This document shows, piece after piece, positions 9,086 through 19,226 of a stretch of 20,073 nt of DNA (positions are counted from its first letter, which is position 1; every line of letters begins with the position of its first letter). Origin of the DNA: an uncultured Anaerolineales bacterium (lineage in GTDB: Bacteria > Chloroflexota > Anaerolineae > Anaerolineales > UBA6663); contig CALFZO010000135.1 of the NCBI GenBank assembly GCA_937952305.1, positions 1 to 20,073 of the forward strand, given 5' to 3'. A program made the position numbers and the translations under genes. The notes beneath the pieces were generated by a model that searched no databases, was not told the origin of the DNA, and worked only from the letters and a program-made list of their open reading frames with translations.

Positions 9086-9634
9086 ATGCCCTGGCAGCGC
9101 CTCATCGTCGTCGGCACCACCGGCGCCGGCAAGACGACCCTGGCCCAGCGAGCCGCCGCCCGCCTCGGGTGTCCGTGTGTGGAGTTGGATGCGTTGTTCT
9201 GGGGGCCGGGCTGGACGCCGGCGGCGCGCGGCGTCTTCCGGACGCGCGTGGCGGCGGCGCTGGCCGGCGAGCGCTGGGCCGCGGGCGGCAACTACGGGCA
9301 GGCGCGCGATATCGTCTGGCGGCGCGCCGACACGCTCGTCTGGCTGGATTATCCGCTGCCGCTGGTGCTGGGGCGATTGCTGCGGCGCACGCTGCGCCGC
9401 ATCCTGACTCGGGAAGTCCTCTGGTCCGGCAACCGGGAGACGTGGCGGGCCCAGTTTCTGAGCCGCGAGTCCCTTTTCCTGTGGGCGCTGCACTCCCACC
9501 CCCGCCAGCGCCGCGATTACCCCGTCTTGCTCGCGCAACCCGAATACGCGCACCTGCAGGCCTGGCGGCTGCGCTCCCCGGCCGCGGCCGAGCTCTGGCT
9601 AAGGGCGCTGCCGAGCGCGCCGGCGCCGGCCTGA
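9086..9634 (+). CDS. P-loop NTPase of the adenylate-kinase/FlaR-like group
   Basis: A 182-residue protein with a Walker A motif at residues 10-17 (GTTGAGKT), then ELDALFWGPGW, GNYGQARD, TLVWLDYPLPLVL and a basic RRTLRRILTRE segment before LWSGNRETW. This pattern is that of small nucleotide-kinase-like proteins often annotated as adenylate kinase or topology modulation protein (FlaR). The true substrate is not known. The ATG at 9086 has GAGG ten bases upstream. It lies 12 bases after prmA, so it is likely cotranscribed, and it ends the plus-strand block. There are no membrane segments. It is unlikely to be the essential adenylate kinase, because the canonical Adk sequence features are lacking. 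Confidence 0.82.
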   Translation: MPWQRLIVVGTTGAGKTTLAQRAAARLGCPCVELDALFWGPGWTPAARGVFRTRVAAALAGERWAAGGNYGQARDIVWRRADTLVWLDYPLPLVLGRLLRRTLRRILTREVLWSGNRETWRAQFLSRESLFLWALHSHPRQRRDYPVLLAQPEYAHLQAWRLRSPAAAELWLRALPSAPAPA

Positions 9635-9641
9635 GCCGGCC

Positions 9642-9670
9642 AAACAAAACCGCCCCACACGGAGGGGCGG
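9642..9670 (-). terminator. Intrinsic terminator of infA, possibly bidirectional
   Basis: A perfect 7-bp stem CCGCCCC/GGGGCGG (9650-9656 with 9664-9670) has a 7-base loop. On the minus strand it is followed by TTTTGTTT, a good intrinsic terminator for infA. On the plus strand only CTTAAG follows, so it may end the P-loop transcript less efficiently. Confidence 0.8.
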
Positions 9671-9704
9671 CTTAAGAGCGAGCTTTAAAAGCCAGGGACC
9701 GGGG

Positions 9705-9953
9705 CTAGGCCGGGGGCTGGGCGGCCTGCTGGGCCGTGAAACGGTAGGTGATGCGCCCGCGCGTCAGGTCATAGGGCGACAGCTCCAGCTTGACGCGGTC
9801 CCCCAGCAGGATGCGGATGTAGTTCTTGCGGAGACGCCCGGACAGGTAAGCCAGCACGACGTGCCCGTTGTCCAGTTGGACCCGGAACGTCGTGCTCGGC
9901 ATGGCCTCCACGACGAGGCCCTCCACCATAATTTTGTCGTCACTCTTTGGCAT
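9705..9953 (-). CDS. infA: Translation initiation factor IF-1
   Basis: IF-1 binds the ribosomal A site with IF-2 and IF-3 during initiation. The 82-residue protein is an S1/OB-fold domain with clear family segments: VEGLVVEAMPSTTFRVQLDNG, LAYLSGRLRKNYIRIL and LSPYDLTRGRITYR. A C-terminal tail AQQAAQPPA extends past the usual end. AGGAAGG ten bases before the ATG at 9953 sets the start. Unlike the common arrangement inside the ribosomal-protein/secY cluster, it stands alone here behind two HD-GYP genes, with its own promoter, leader and terminator. Confidence 0.97.
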   Translation of the reverse strand: MPKSDDKIMVEGLVVEAMPSTTFRVQLDNGHVVLAYLSGRLRKNYIRILLGDRVKLELSPYDLTRGRITYRFTAQQAAQPPA

Positions 9954-9978
9954 CTGGCCCTAACCTTCCTGTTGGGAG

Positions 9979-10029
9979 AAAAGAAAACGGCGCAACCCGC
10001 ACTGCTGGCTACGCCGAGAGTGTGCGCCG
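9979..10029 (-). terminator. Terminator-like hairpin in the infA leader (possible attenuator)
   Basis: On the minus strand CGGCGCA (10029-10023) pairs with TGCGCCG (9994-9988). CACT/AGTG and GGC/GCC pair inside with small bulges, and TTTTCTTTT (9987-9979) follows directly. It lies downstream of the infA promoter and about 10 bases upstream of its ribosome-binding site, so termination here would block infA. The fold is from eye inspection. Confidence 0.55.
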
Positions 10030-10104
10030 ATCACTCCAACCCGTTTGCTCTCCGCAAGCGGTCGTCCTTTCCTCTCAACTCAGCCAGATTTTGGGATCTC
10101 TCGC

Positions 10105-10134
10105 ATTATACTGCCCAACGCGCGGCTGTGTCAA
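10105..10134 (-). promoter_or_regulatory. Consensus sigma-70 promoter of infA
   Basis: TTGACA (10134-10129) and TATAAT (10110-10105) on the minus strand are both perfect consensus boxes with an 18-base spacer. The -35 box contains the TGA stop (10133-10131) of the upstream HD-GYP gene. Predicted start is near 10098, giving a leader of about 145 bases. Confidence 0.85.
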
Positions 10135-13100
10135 TTTAGCGCCCGCCGATACAGCTCGGTGACTGGAACCTGGCCGGCCTCGTCCAGCCAGGACAGGAAG
10201 GCCTCCACCACGTGCGGATCGAAGTGCCGCCCGGCGCCTTCGCGGATGTATTCGCGAACGTGCTCGGCCGGCCAGGCGGGCCGATAGGGGCGGTCTGACG
10301 AGAGCGCGTCCCAGACGTCGACCACGGCGAAGAGCCGGGCCGCCAGCGGGATGGCGTCGCCCTTCAGCCCGCGCGGATAGCCGCTCCCATCCCACTTCTC
10401 ATGATGGCAATACGGGATATCCAGCGCCGGGCGCAGGAACGCGATCGGCGCGAGCATGGCGTAGGCATTGTCGGGGTGCTGGCGCATGATCGCCCACTCG
10501 GCCTCGGTAAGCGGGCCTGGCTTGAGCAGGATACCATCCGGCACGCCCATCTTGCCGATGTCGTGCAGCAGCGCGCCGCGCCGGATCTGCACCTGAGCGG
10601 CCTCGTCCAGGCCGAGGCGGCGGGCCAGCTGCAGCGTCACCTCCGTCACGCGCTGGGTGTGGCCCTCGGTCTCCTTGTCGCGCAGGTCCAGCGCCCGCGA
10701 CCAGCCCTCCACGGTGGCATCGTAGGCCACCCGCAGGCGGATGTGCGCCTGCTGCAGGTCGTTGAAAAGCTCGGCGTTCTCGATGGCAATCGCGGCCTGG
10801 CCGGCGAAGGTCTCCAGGAAGTCACGCCACTCGTCGTCCAGCTGAAGCGGAGCGCGGTGGAAGAGCTCGAGCACACCCTTGACGCGGCCCTTGGCCACCA
10901 GCGGCACGGCGGCATAGGCGGCGAAGTGTTCGGCCGCCAGCTGGCCGGCGCGCCGGCCCTCGCCCGCCAACACTTCCGGGGTGGCCGCCTGGAGCAGCTG
11001 GCCTTCCAGGGCCGCCCGCCCGGCGTAGCCCTGACCCAGCCGCAGGATTTCGCCGGTGAAAGGCCGGCCCAAAAAGCCGCGCCCGGCCGCGAACTCGAGC
11101 GTCTGCAGGTGCGGGTTGAGCAGCAGGACATCGGCGGCATGCACGGCCAGGTGGCTGGTGAGCTCCTCCAGCAGCACATTCAGCGTCACGCGCAGGTCCA
11201 GGCTGGCAGTGACGGCCCGGTCCAGGCGGTGCAGCACCTGGGCGTAGCGCAGCCGCTGAGCCGTCTGCTCGTGCAGGGCGGCCCGGTGCAGGGCGCTGGC
11301 GGCGATGTCGGCGATCGAGGTCAGCCGGCGCACATCCAGGGCCTGGAACGGCGCCGGCCGGACCGCCCACAGCGCCCCCAGCGCCCGCTGTTGGATGATG
11401 AGCGGCACACAGACGACGGCGTAGGGCTGCGGCAGAGTGAGCCCGCGATAGAAGCGCTCATCGGCGCGCACGTCGTCGCTGACGTACGGCTGGGCGGTAG
11501 CGACCACGTGGGCCAGCAAGGCCTCGTCCGGCGGCAGGCGCAGGCCGGTGAAATCCACCCACTCGCCCTGCTGCAGACGCACCGGGCCGTCGGCGTCACG
11601 CAAAGCCAGCGCCGCGCCGCTGAGGTCCAGGAGCTGCGCGATCTGATCCAGGATGATCGGCGGCATTTCGGCGCGGGTCCCGGCAGCGCGCAGGGCGCCG
11701 CTGACGGCGACGATGGCCTCCAGCTCGCGTTCGCGCTGTTTGCGCTCGGTGATGTCCTGCTTGACGGCGATGAAGTGCGTCACCAGGCCGTGCTCGTCCA
11801 GCACGGGCGTGATGGTCTGCTCCTCCTGGTACAGGCTGTTATCCTTGCGGCGGTTGACGAGCTCGCCGCGCCAGGTGGTCCCGGACAGGATCGTGGCCCA
11901 CATCGTCGTGTAGAAGGTCGGCGAGTGCCGGCCGGATTTGAGCACGCGCGGCGTCTGGCCCAGCACCTCGGCGACGGTGTAGCCGGTCAGGCGAGTATAG
12001 GCCGGGTTGACCCACTCGATGCGGCCGTCACGGTCCGTGATGACCAGGGCGCTGGCGGTGGCGGCCAGGGCCGCGGATTGCACGCGCTGGCGCTCCTCGG
12101 CCGCCTGCGCCTGCGTCAGGTCGCGCAAGATGACGGTGAACAAGCGCTGGCCGTGCGCTTCGGCGACGCTGAGCGTGGCCTCGGCTGGGAAGACCGAGCC
12201 GTCGGCGCGCTGGGCCTGGATGTGCAGGCGCCGGCCCGGGTCCGGCTGGACCGCCCCATTCCGCCCGAAACGGTGCAAGATCTCCGTGTGCGCGGACCGA
12301 AAGGCCGTGGGGATGAAGCGATCGACCAGGCTGCCCAGCGCGTCGGCGGCTGAGCAGCCAAACAAGCGCTCGGCGGCCGGGTTGAAAACGACCAGCCGGT
12401 GGGCCTCATCCAGGGCCAGGATGGCGTCCGGCACGGAGTCCACCAGGCCGGCCAGCCGCGCCTCGCTCTCGCGCAGGGCGGCCTCGGCGCTGCGGAGCGG
12501 GGTCACATCCCGCAGAAAGCAGACGAACCGCCCGGATTGCTCGGGCCAATAGGTGACGCTGGCTTCGATCTCCACCAGGCTGCCGTCGCGGCGGCGGTGA
12601 TGGGTGACGAAACGACCGCTGCCTTCCCCGCGGATCTGTTCCAGGCGGGCCGCCGTCGTCGCGGCGGCGCCGGCGGGCTTGAGGTCGAAGAGCGTCTTGG
12701 ACAGAAGCTCGACGCGGCTGTAGCCGAGCATGCGGCCGTAAGCGTCGTTGACGTCCAGGAGCTGGCCGGCGCCGTCCAGCAGGCAAAACCCATCCAGGGC
12801 GGTATCGATAATAGCGCGGTACTGGGCTTCACGCGCCTCCAGCGCCTCCAGCGCGGCGCGCCGGCGCGAGATATCGCGCGTGACCCCGATCACGTCGATC
12901 GTGCCGTCTTCGTTGAGCAGCAGGGTGGTGCTGACCTCGGTCCACACCGTTGAGCCGTCGCGGCGAGTCTGCTCCACCTGGTCCATGCGCTGGACGGCAT
13001 TGGGATCGCCGGCCCGGAAGGCCTCCAGACGCGCCGGCAGCCGGGCCGTGATATCGCGCCAGGAGTCCGGCGTCAGCGCCTGGTCCGCGGTCTGCGCCAG

Positions 13101-14009
13101 CACTTCGTCCACGCTGAATCCGCGCAGCCGTTCCACCGACGGGCTGACGTAGCGGAAGCGATTGGTGGTCGTGTCCAGCACCCAGACCACATCGGCCATG
13201 TGCTCGGCCAGCAGGCGGTAGCGGCGTTCGCTCTCGCGCAGGGCCGCTTCCGACTGCCGGCGCGCGGTGACGTCTTCGAAGCTGCCTTCGCAGTACAGCA
13301 CCTGGAAGCGCTCATCCCGGACGGCGCGCGCGCTGCCGCGCACCCAGACCGGCCGGCCGTCACGGTGGCGCAACTGCGCTTCGTAATCGCGCACCAGCCC
13401 GGCCTGGTCTAGCTGCGCCAGCCAATCACGCAACTCAGCCTCGGCCTCGAACAGATCGCGCAGCTTCAGGTGCGCTGGGGGCGCCTGCTCAGGCAGGCCG
13501 ACCAACTGGTAAAACGCCGGATTGGCGAAGAAGACCTCGCCGTCCAGCGTGAACCGGAACAGCGCGACGGGCACGCTGCGAAACAACTCGCGATAACGGG
13601 CGTTGGCGTCGGCCACGGCGGCGCGTTGATGGGCCTGTTCCACCACCATGCGCAGGGTCTGCGGCAGGCGCCGCAGATGGGACGGCTCTTTGATGACGTA
13701 GTCGGCGGCGCCGCGCTTCATGGCCTGGACGGCGATGGCCTCCGAGCCGGCGCCGGTGAGGATGACGACCGGCAGGGCCGGATCGACGGCCCGCACCGCG
13801 TTGATTACCTGCAGCCCTTCGAAGCCGGGCGGGTCAAATTCACTCAGGATCAGGTCAAAACGGCCCGGGGCCAGCCGCGCCTCGAAGTCGGCGCGGGAGC
13901 CGGCCTCCGTCAGTGTGAAGCTGGTCACATCGTCGGCCAACGCCGCGCGCACGGCCGCGCGGTCTGTGGCCTGGTCGTCGACCAGCAAAACCCGTATCGC
14001 CAAGCTCAT
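10131..14009 (-). CDS. Receiver-PAS(5)-GAF(2)-HD-GYP protein, putative cyclic-di-GMP phosphodiesterase
   Basis: A cytoplasmic multi-sensor protein of 1292 residues with no membrane segment. Order: receiver (1-120), five PAS domains (about 137-255, 266-390, 395-515, 520-640, 645-770), two GAF domains (about 780-925, 935-1095) and HD-GYP (about 1110-1275). The output domain has HDIGK at 1149-1153 and HHEKWDGSGYP at 1202-1212, so the metal ligands and GYP signature are intact. HD-GYP domains hydrolyse c-di-GMP, though some act on other cyclic dinucleotides. The receiver keeps DD (11-12), the Thr and the Lys, but has Glu at residue 57 (codon 13841-13839) where the phospho-acceptor Asp belongs. 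The ATG at 14009 has AAGGAG at 14024-14019; the open frame further upstream is only overlap with the preceding gene. It is translationally linked to that paralogue. Confidence 0.92.
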   Translation of the reverse strand: MSLAIRVLLVDDQATDRAAVRAALADDVTSFTLTEAGSRADFEARLAPGRFDLILSEFDPPGFEGLQVINAVRAVDPALPVVILTGAGSEAIAVQAMKRGAADYVIKEPSHLRRLPQTLRMVVEQAHQRAAVADANARYRELFRSVPVALFRFTLDGEVFFANPAFYQLVGLPEQAPPAHLKLRDLFEAEAELRDWLAQLDQAGLVRDYEAQLRHRDGRPVWVRGSARAVRDERFQVLYCEGSFEDVTARRQSEAALRESERRYRLLAEHMADVVWVLDTTTNRFRYVSPSVERLRGFSVDEVLAQTADQALTPDSWRDITARLPARLEAFRAGDPNAVQRMDQVEQTRRDGSTVWTEVSTTLLLNEDGTIDVIGVTRDISRRRAALEALEAREAQYRAIIDTALDGFCLLDGAGQLLDVNDAYGRMLGYSRVELLSKTLFDLKPAGAAATTAARLEQIRGEGSGRFVTHHRRRDGSLVEIEASVTYWPEQSGRFVCFLRDVTPLRSAEAALRESEARLAGLVDSVPDAILALDEAHRLVVFNPAAERLFGCSAADALGSLVDRFIPTAFRSAHTEILHRFGRNGAVQPDPGRRLHIQAQRADGSVFPAEATLSVAEAHGQRLFTVILRDLTQAQAAEERQRVQSAALAATASALVITDRDGRIEWVNPAYTRLTGYTVAEVLGQTPRVLKSGRHSPTFYTTMWATILSGTTWRGELVNRRKDNSLYQEEQTITPVLDEHGLVTHFIAVKQDITERKQRERELEAIVAVSGALRAAGTRAEMPPIILDQIAQLLDLSGAALALRDADGPVRLQQGEWVDFTGLRLPPDEALLAHVVATAQPYVSDDVRADERFYRGLTLPQPYAVVCVPLIIQQRALGALWAVRPAPFQALDVRRLTSIADIAASALHRAALHEQTAQRLRYAQVLHRLDRAVTASLDLRVTLNVLLEELTSHLAVHAADVLLLNPHLQTLEFAAGRGFLGRPFTGEILRLGQGYAGRAALEGQLLQAATPEVLAGEGRRAGQLAAEHFAAYAAVPLVAKGRVKGVLELFHRAPLQLDDEWRDFLETFAGQAAIAIENAELFNDLQQAHIRLRVAYDATVEGWSRALDLRDKETEGHTQRVTEVTLQLARRLGLDEAAQVQIRRGALLHDIGKMGVPDGILLKPGPLTEAEWAIMRQHPDNAYAMLAPIAFLRPALDIPYCHHEKWDGSGYPRGLKGDAIPLAARLFAVVDVWDALSSDRPYRPAWPAEHVREYIREGAGRHFDPHVVEAFLSWLDEAGQVPVTELYRRALN

Positions 14010-14018
14010 CGGCACAGA

Positions 14019-14022
14019 CTCC

Positions 14023-14024
<2 letters not shown>
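14019..14024 (-). promoter_or_regulatory. Ribosome-binding site overlapping the upstream stop codon
   Basis: AAGGAG on the minus strand shares its first two bases with the TAA stop of the upstream HD-GYP gene (TAAGGAG) and lies nine bases before the ATG at 14009. This fixes the start of the downstream gene and suggests translational coupling of the pair. Confidence 0.8.
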
Positions 14025-17685
<3,661 letters not shown>

Positions 17686-17729
17686 CACTTGCTCTTGGCG
17701 GTCCAAAGGCGAGGCCGAGGGCCGGCGCT

Positions 17730-17780
17730 AAAACAAAGACGGCCCTGGCCAGCCGAGATTGCGGGCAATGGTCAGGGCCG
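17730..17780 (-). terminator. Intrinsic terminator between the receiver gene and the HD-GYP pair
   Basis: On the minus strand CGGCCCTGACCA (17780-17769) pairs with TGGCCAGGGCCG (17751-17740) with one mismatch, around a 17-base loop, followed by TCTTTGTTTT. It starts 27 bases after the receiver stop. The HD-GYP genes must therefore be reached by read-through or from a promoter I cannot identify in the 45 bases before 17685. Confidence 0.75.
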
Positions 17781-17807
17781 CGCTTGCAGGACAGGGGCTG
17801 GACGTTC

Positions 17808-18239
17808 TCAGACGGCCAGCTCCCGGACGAAGGACCGCAGCAAAGGAACCAGGTCGGTGTGCATCGCGGACTTAGGGATGTAGGCGGTGGCGCCGGCCGC
17901 GATGGCGGCGCTGCGGTACTCGGGCGCCTGGTAGATGGACAAGATCACCACCCGGACGGCCGGCGCTAGCAGCTTGATGCGGCGGGTGGCCTCGATGCCC
18001 TTCATGCCGGGCAGTTCGACATCCATGAGCACGAGGTCCGGCTGATGAGCGGCCACCGACTCCAGGGCTTCGTCGCCGGTGCCGGCTTCGAACAGGCGGG
18101 CCGAGGGAAAGATGTAGCTGAGCCAGTCGCGCACAACTTCACGCGTGCGGACGTGATCTTCGACAATCAAGATGGTGGGCCGCCCGTCCGACGGGCTGCT
18201 CGGGGAACCGTTGCGGTGCGTGATCGTCATGACGACCAT
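17808..18239 (-). CDS. Stand-alone response regulator receiver domain
   Basis: A 143-residue single-domain receiver. It has the acidic pair ED (residues 27-28), the phospho-acceptor D73 in LVLMDVELPGMKG, the switch Ser in VVILSIY and the conserved Lys in AYIPKSA. No DNA-binding or enzymatic domain follows; the protein ends FVRELAV. Such proteins pass phosphate between kinases or bind partner proteins. The receiver core resembles the NarL-type regulators (GIEATRRI), and it lies between a NarL regulator and the HD-GYP genes. The start is ATG 18239 or ATG 18230; the latter has GGGA at a good distance. A terminator follows the gene. Confidence 0.88.
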   Translation of the reverse strand: MVVMTITHRNGSPSSPSDGRPTILIVEDHVRTREVVRDWLSYIFPSARLFEAGTGDEALESVAAHQPDLVLMDVELPGMKGIEATRRIKLLAPAVRVVILSIYQAPEYRSAAIAAGATAYIPKSAMHTDLVPLLRSFVRELAV

Positions 18240-18258
18240 TCCCGACGGATCAGTGGGG

Positions 18259-18277
18259 CGGGCCGGTTGCCGGCCCG
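18259..18277 (-). repeat. 8-bp perfect hairpin in the receiver-gene leader
   Basis: CGGGCCGG pairs with CCGGCCCG around a 3-base loop, 19 bases before the upstream candidate start at 18239. It could affect translation or message stability. It may also be chance in a GC-rich gap. Confidence 0.4.
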
Positions 18278-18348
18278 GTCTTCGGCCAAGGCAAAGTCGA
18301 AATGATCCGCCGGCCTGTCCTCACTCTAGCGCGGCGGGCGGCCGTCGT

Positions 18349-18401
18349 CTGTCGGGGAAGTATGACAGTTCGGCCGGGAAAACCTGACAGGGCGAGCTGT
18401 C
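18349..18401. promoter_or_regulatory. Possible operator: cluster of CTGTC/GACAG half-sites
   Basis: CTGTC (18349-18353), GACAG (18364-18368), GACAG (18386-18390) and CTGTC (18397-18401) lie within 53 bases. The two GACAG copies sit exactly 22 bases apart, about two helical turns. They form two inverted pairs with 10- and 6-base spacers. The arrangement suits a dimeric regulator such as the neighbouring NarL-type protein, but this is pattern-based only. Confidence 0.35.
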
Positions 18402-18581
18402 GCCTCGGGCCGAAAGGGGCGGCGGGATACGTTGGCGGCGCTGGTTACGTCGAGTGGTTTGCCCCACTCAGGCGCGATGGAGGAGGCGCCCCTCGACTAC
18501 GCCGCCCGGCGGCTCCGCCTGGGGTGCCTAGCGTTTTGACCTTACGAGCGGGCGCTGGGGGAGGCGGGGTTGCTCAGCGGC

Positions 18582-19226
18582 TTAATCCAGCGTGATGACG
18601 CCGTGCTGGATCGCGAACTTGACCAGGCCGGGCAGGTTCTCAATGTTGAGTTTCTCCATGATCCGGCTGCGGTAGGTCTCCACCGTTTTGATGGAGAGGG
18701 AGAGGCGCTGGCTGACGTCGGCGTTGGAGTGGCCTTCGACGATAAAGCGCAGGATCTCGCGCTCACGCGGGCTCAAGGACGCCAGGGGGTCCAGGGCGGC
18801 GTGCTGGCGCACGTAATCGTCGATCACGGCTTCCGAGAGCGACGGGCTGAGATAGCGCCGGCCGGAGTGGACCAGGCGCACGGCCTCCACCACGGCCGCC
18901 CCAGCCGAGTCTTTGAGCAGGTAACCGCGCGCGCCGGCTTGCAGCGCTCGGAAGACATACTCGGCCGCGCTGTACATAGACAGGATGATGACCTGGGTCT
19001 CCGGGCAGATATCCAGGATCTGGCGGGTGGCCTCAATGCCGGTGAGCTCCGGCATGGCGATATCCAGGATGGCCACATCCGGCCGGAGCGCGGCCGCCTG
19101 CTGGACGGCCGCCCGGCCATCCGGGGCATCGCCGACGACGCGCAGCCCGGCCGCCCCATCCAGCAACGCGCGCAGGCCATCCCGCATGACGGCGTGATCG
19201 TCGGCCAACAGAATTTGGATCGTCAT
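18582..19226 (-). CDS. NarL/FixJ-family response regulator
   Basis: A 214-residue transcription regulator: a receiver (1-120) with DD at 9-10, phospho-acceptor D55 (AILDIAMPELTG), the switch Ser in VIILSMY and Lys in GYLLKDS, then a LuxR-type helix-turn-helix (about 146-205; LSPREREILRFIVEGHSN and SIKTVETYRSRIMEKL). It should bind DNA as a dimer when phosphorylated. The start is ATG 19226, which overlaps the kinase stop as ATGA. Longer frames upstream only read into the kinase gene. The kinase encoded just before it is the obvious partner. Target genes are not shown by the sequence; the next genes are candidates. Confidence 0.95.
   Translation of the reverse strand: MTIQILLADDHAVMRDGLRALLDGAAGLRVVGDAPDGRAAVQQAAALRPDVAILDIAMPELTGIEATRQILDICPETQVIILSMYSAAEYVFRALQAGARGYLLKDSAGAAVVEAVRLVHSGRRYLSPSLSEAVIDDYVRQHAALDPLASLSPREREILRFIVEGHSNADVSQRLSLSIKTVETYRSRIMEKLNIENLPGLVKFAIQHGVITLD

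Larger units (their letters stand above)
18240..18581. other. 342-base gap between NarL regulator and receiver genes
   Basis: I see no credible gene here. It should hold the promoter of the receiver gene and the end of the kinase/regulator transcript, but no consensus promoter or T-tailed terminator is evident. It contains the GACAG/CTGTC cluster (18349-18401), a 6-bp hairpin GAGTGG/CCACTC (18452-18469), a GCCGCC/GGCGGC palindrome (18501-18513) and an 8-bp hairpin near the receiver start. Confidence 0.6.

Noticed and set aside
11748..12075. Possible LOV photoreceptor in the fifth PAS domain of the receiver-HD-GYP protein
   Set aside because: The LOV cysteine motif (GRNCRFLQ) is absent. The segment reads GQTPRVLKSGRHS, an ordinary PAS variant.
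18302..18595. 97-residue plus-strand open frame in the regulator gap
   Set aside because: Arg/Gly/Ala/Pro-rich with no ribosome-binding site or recognisable motif. It runs into the regulator gene on the other strand.
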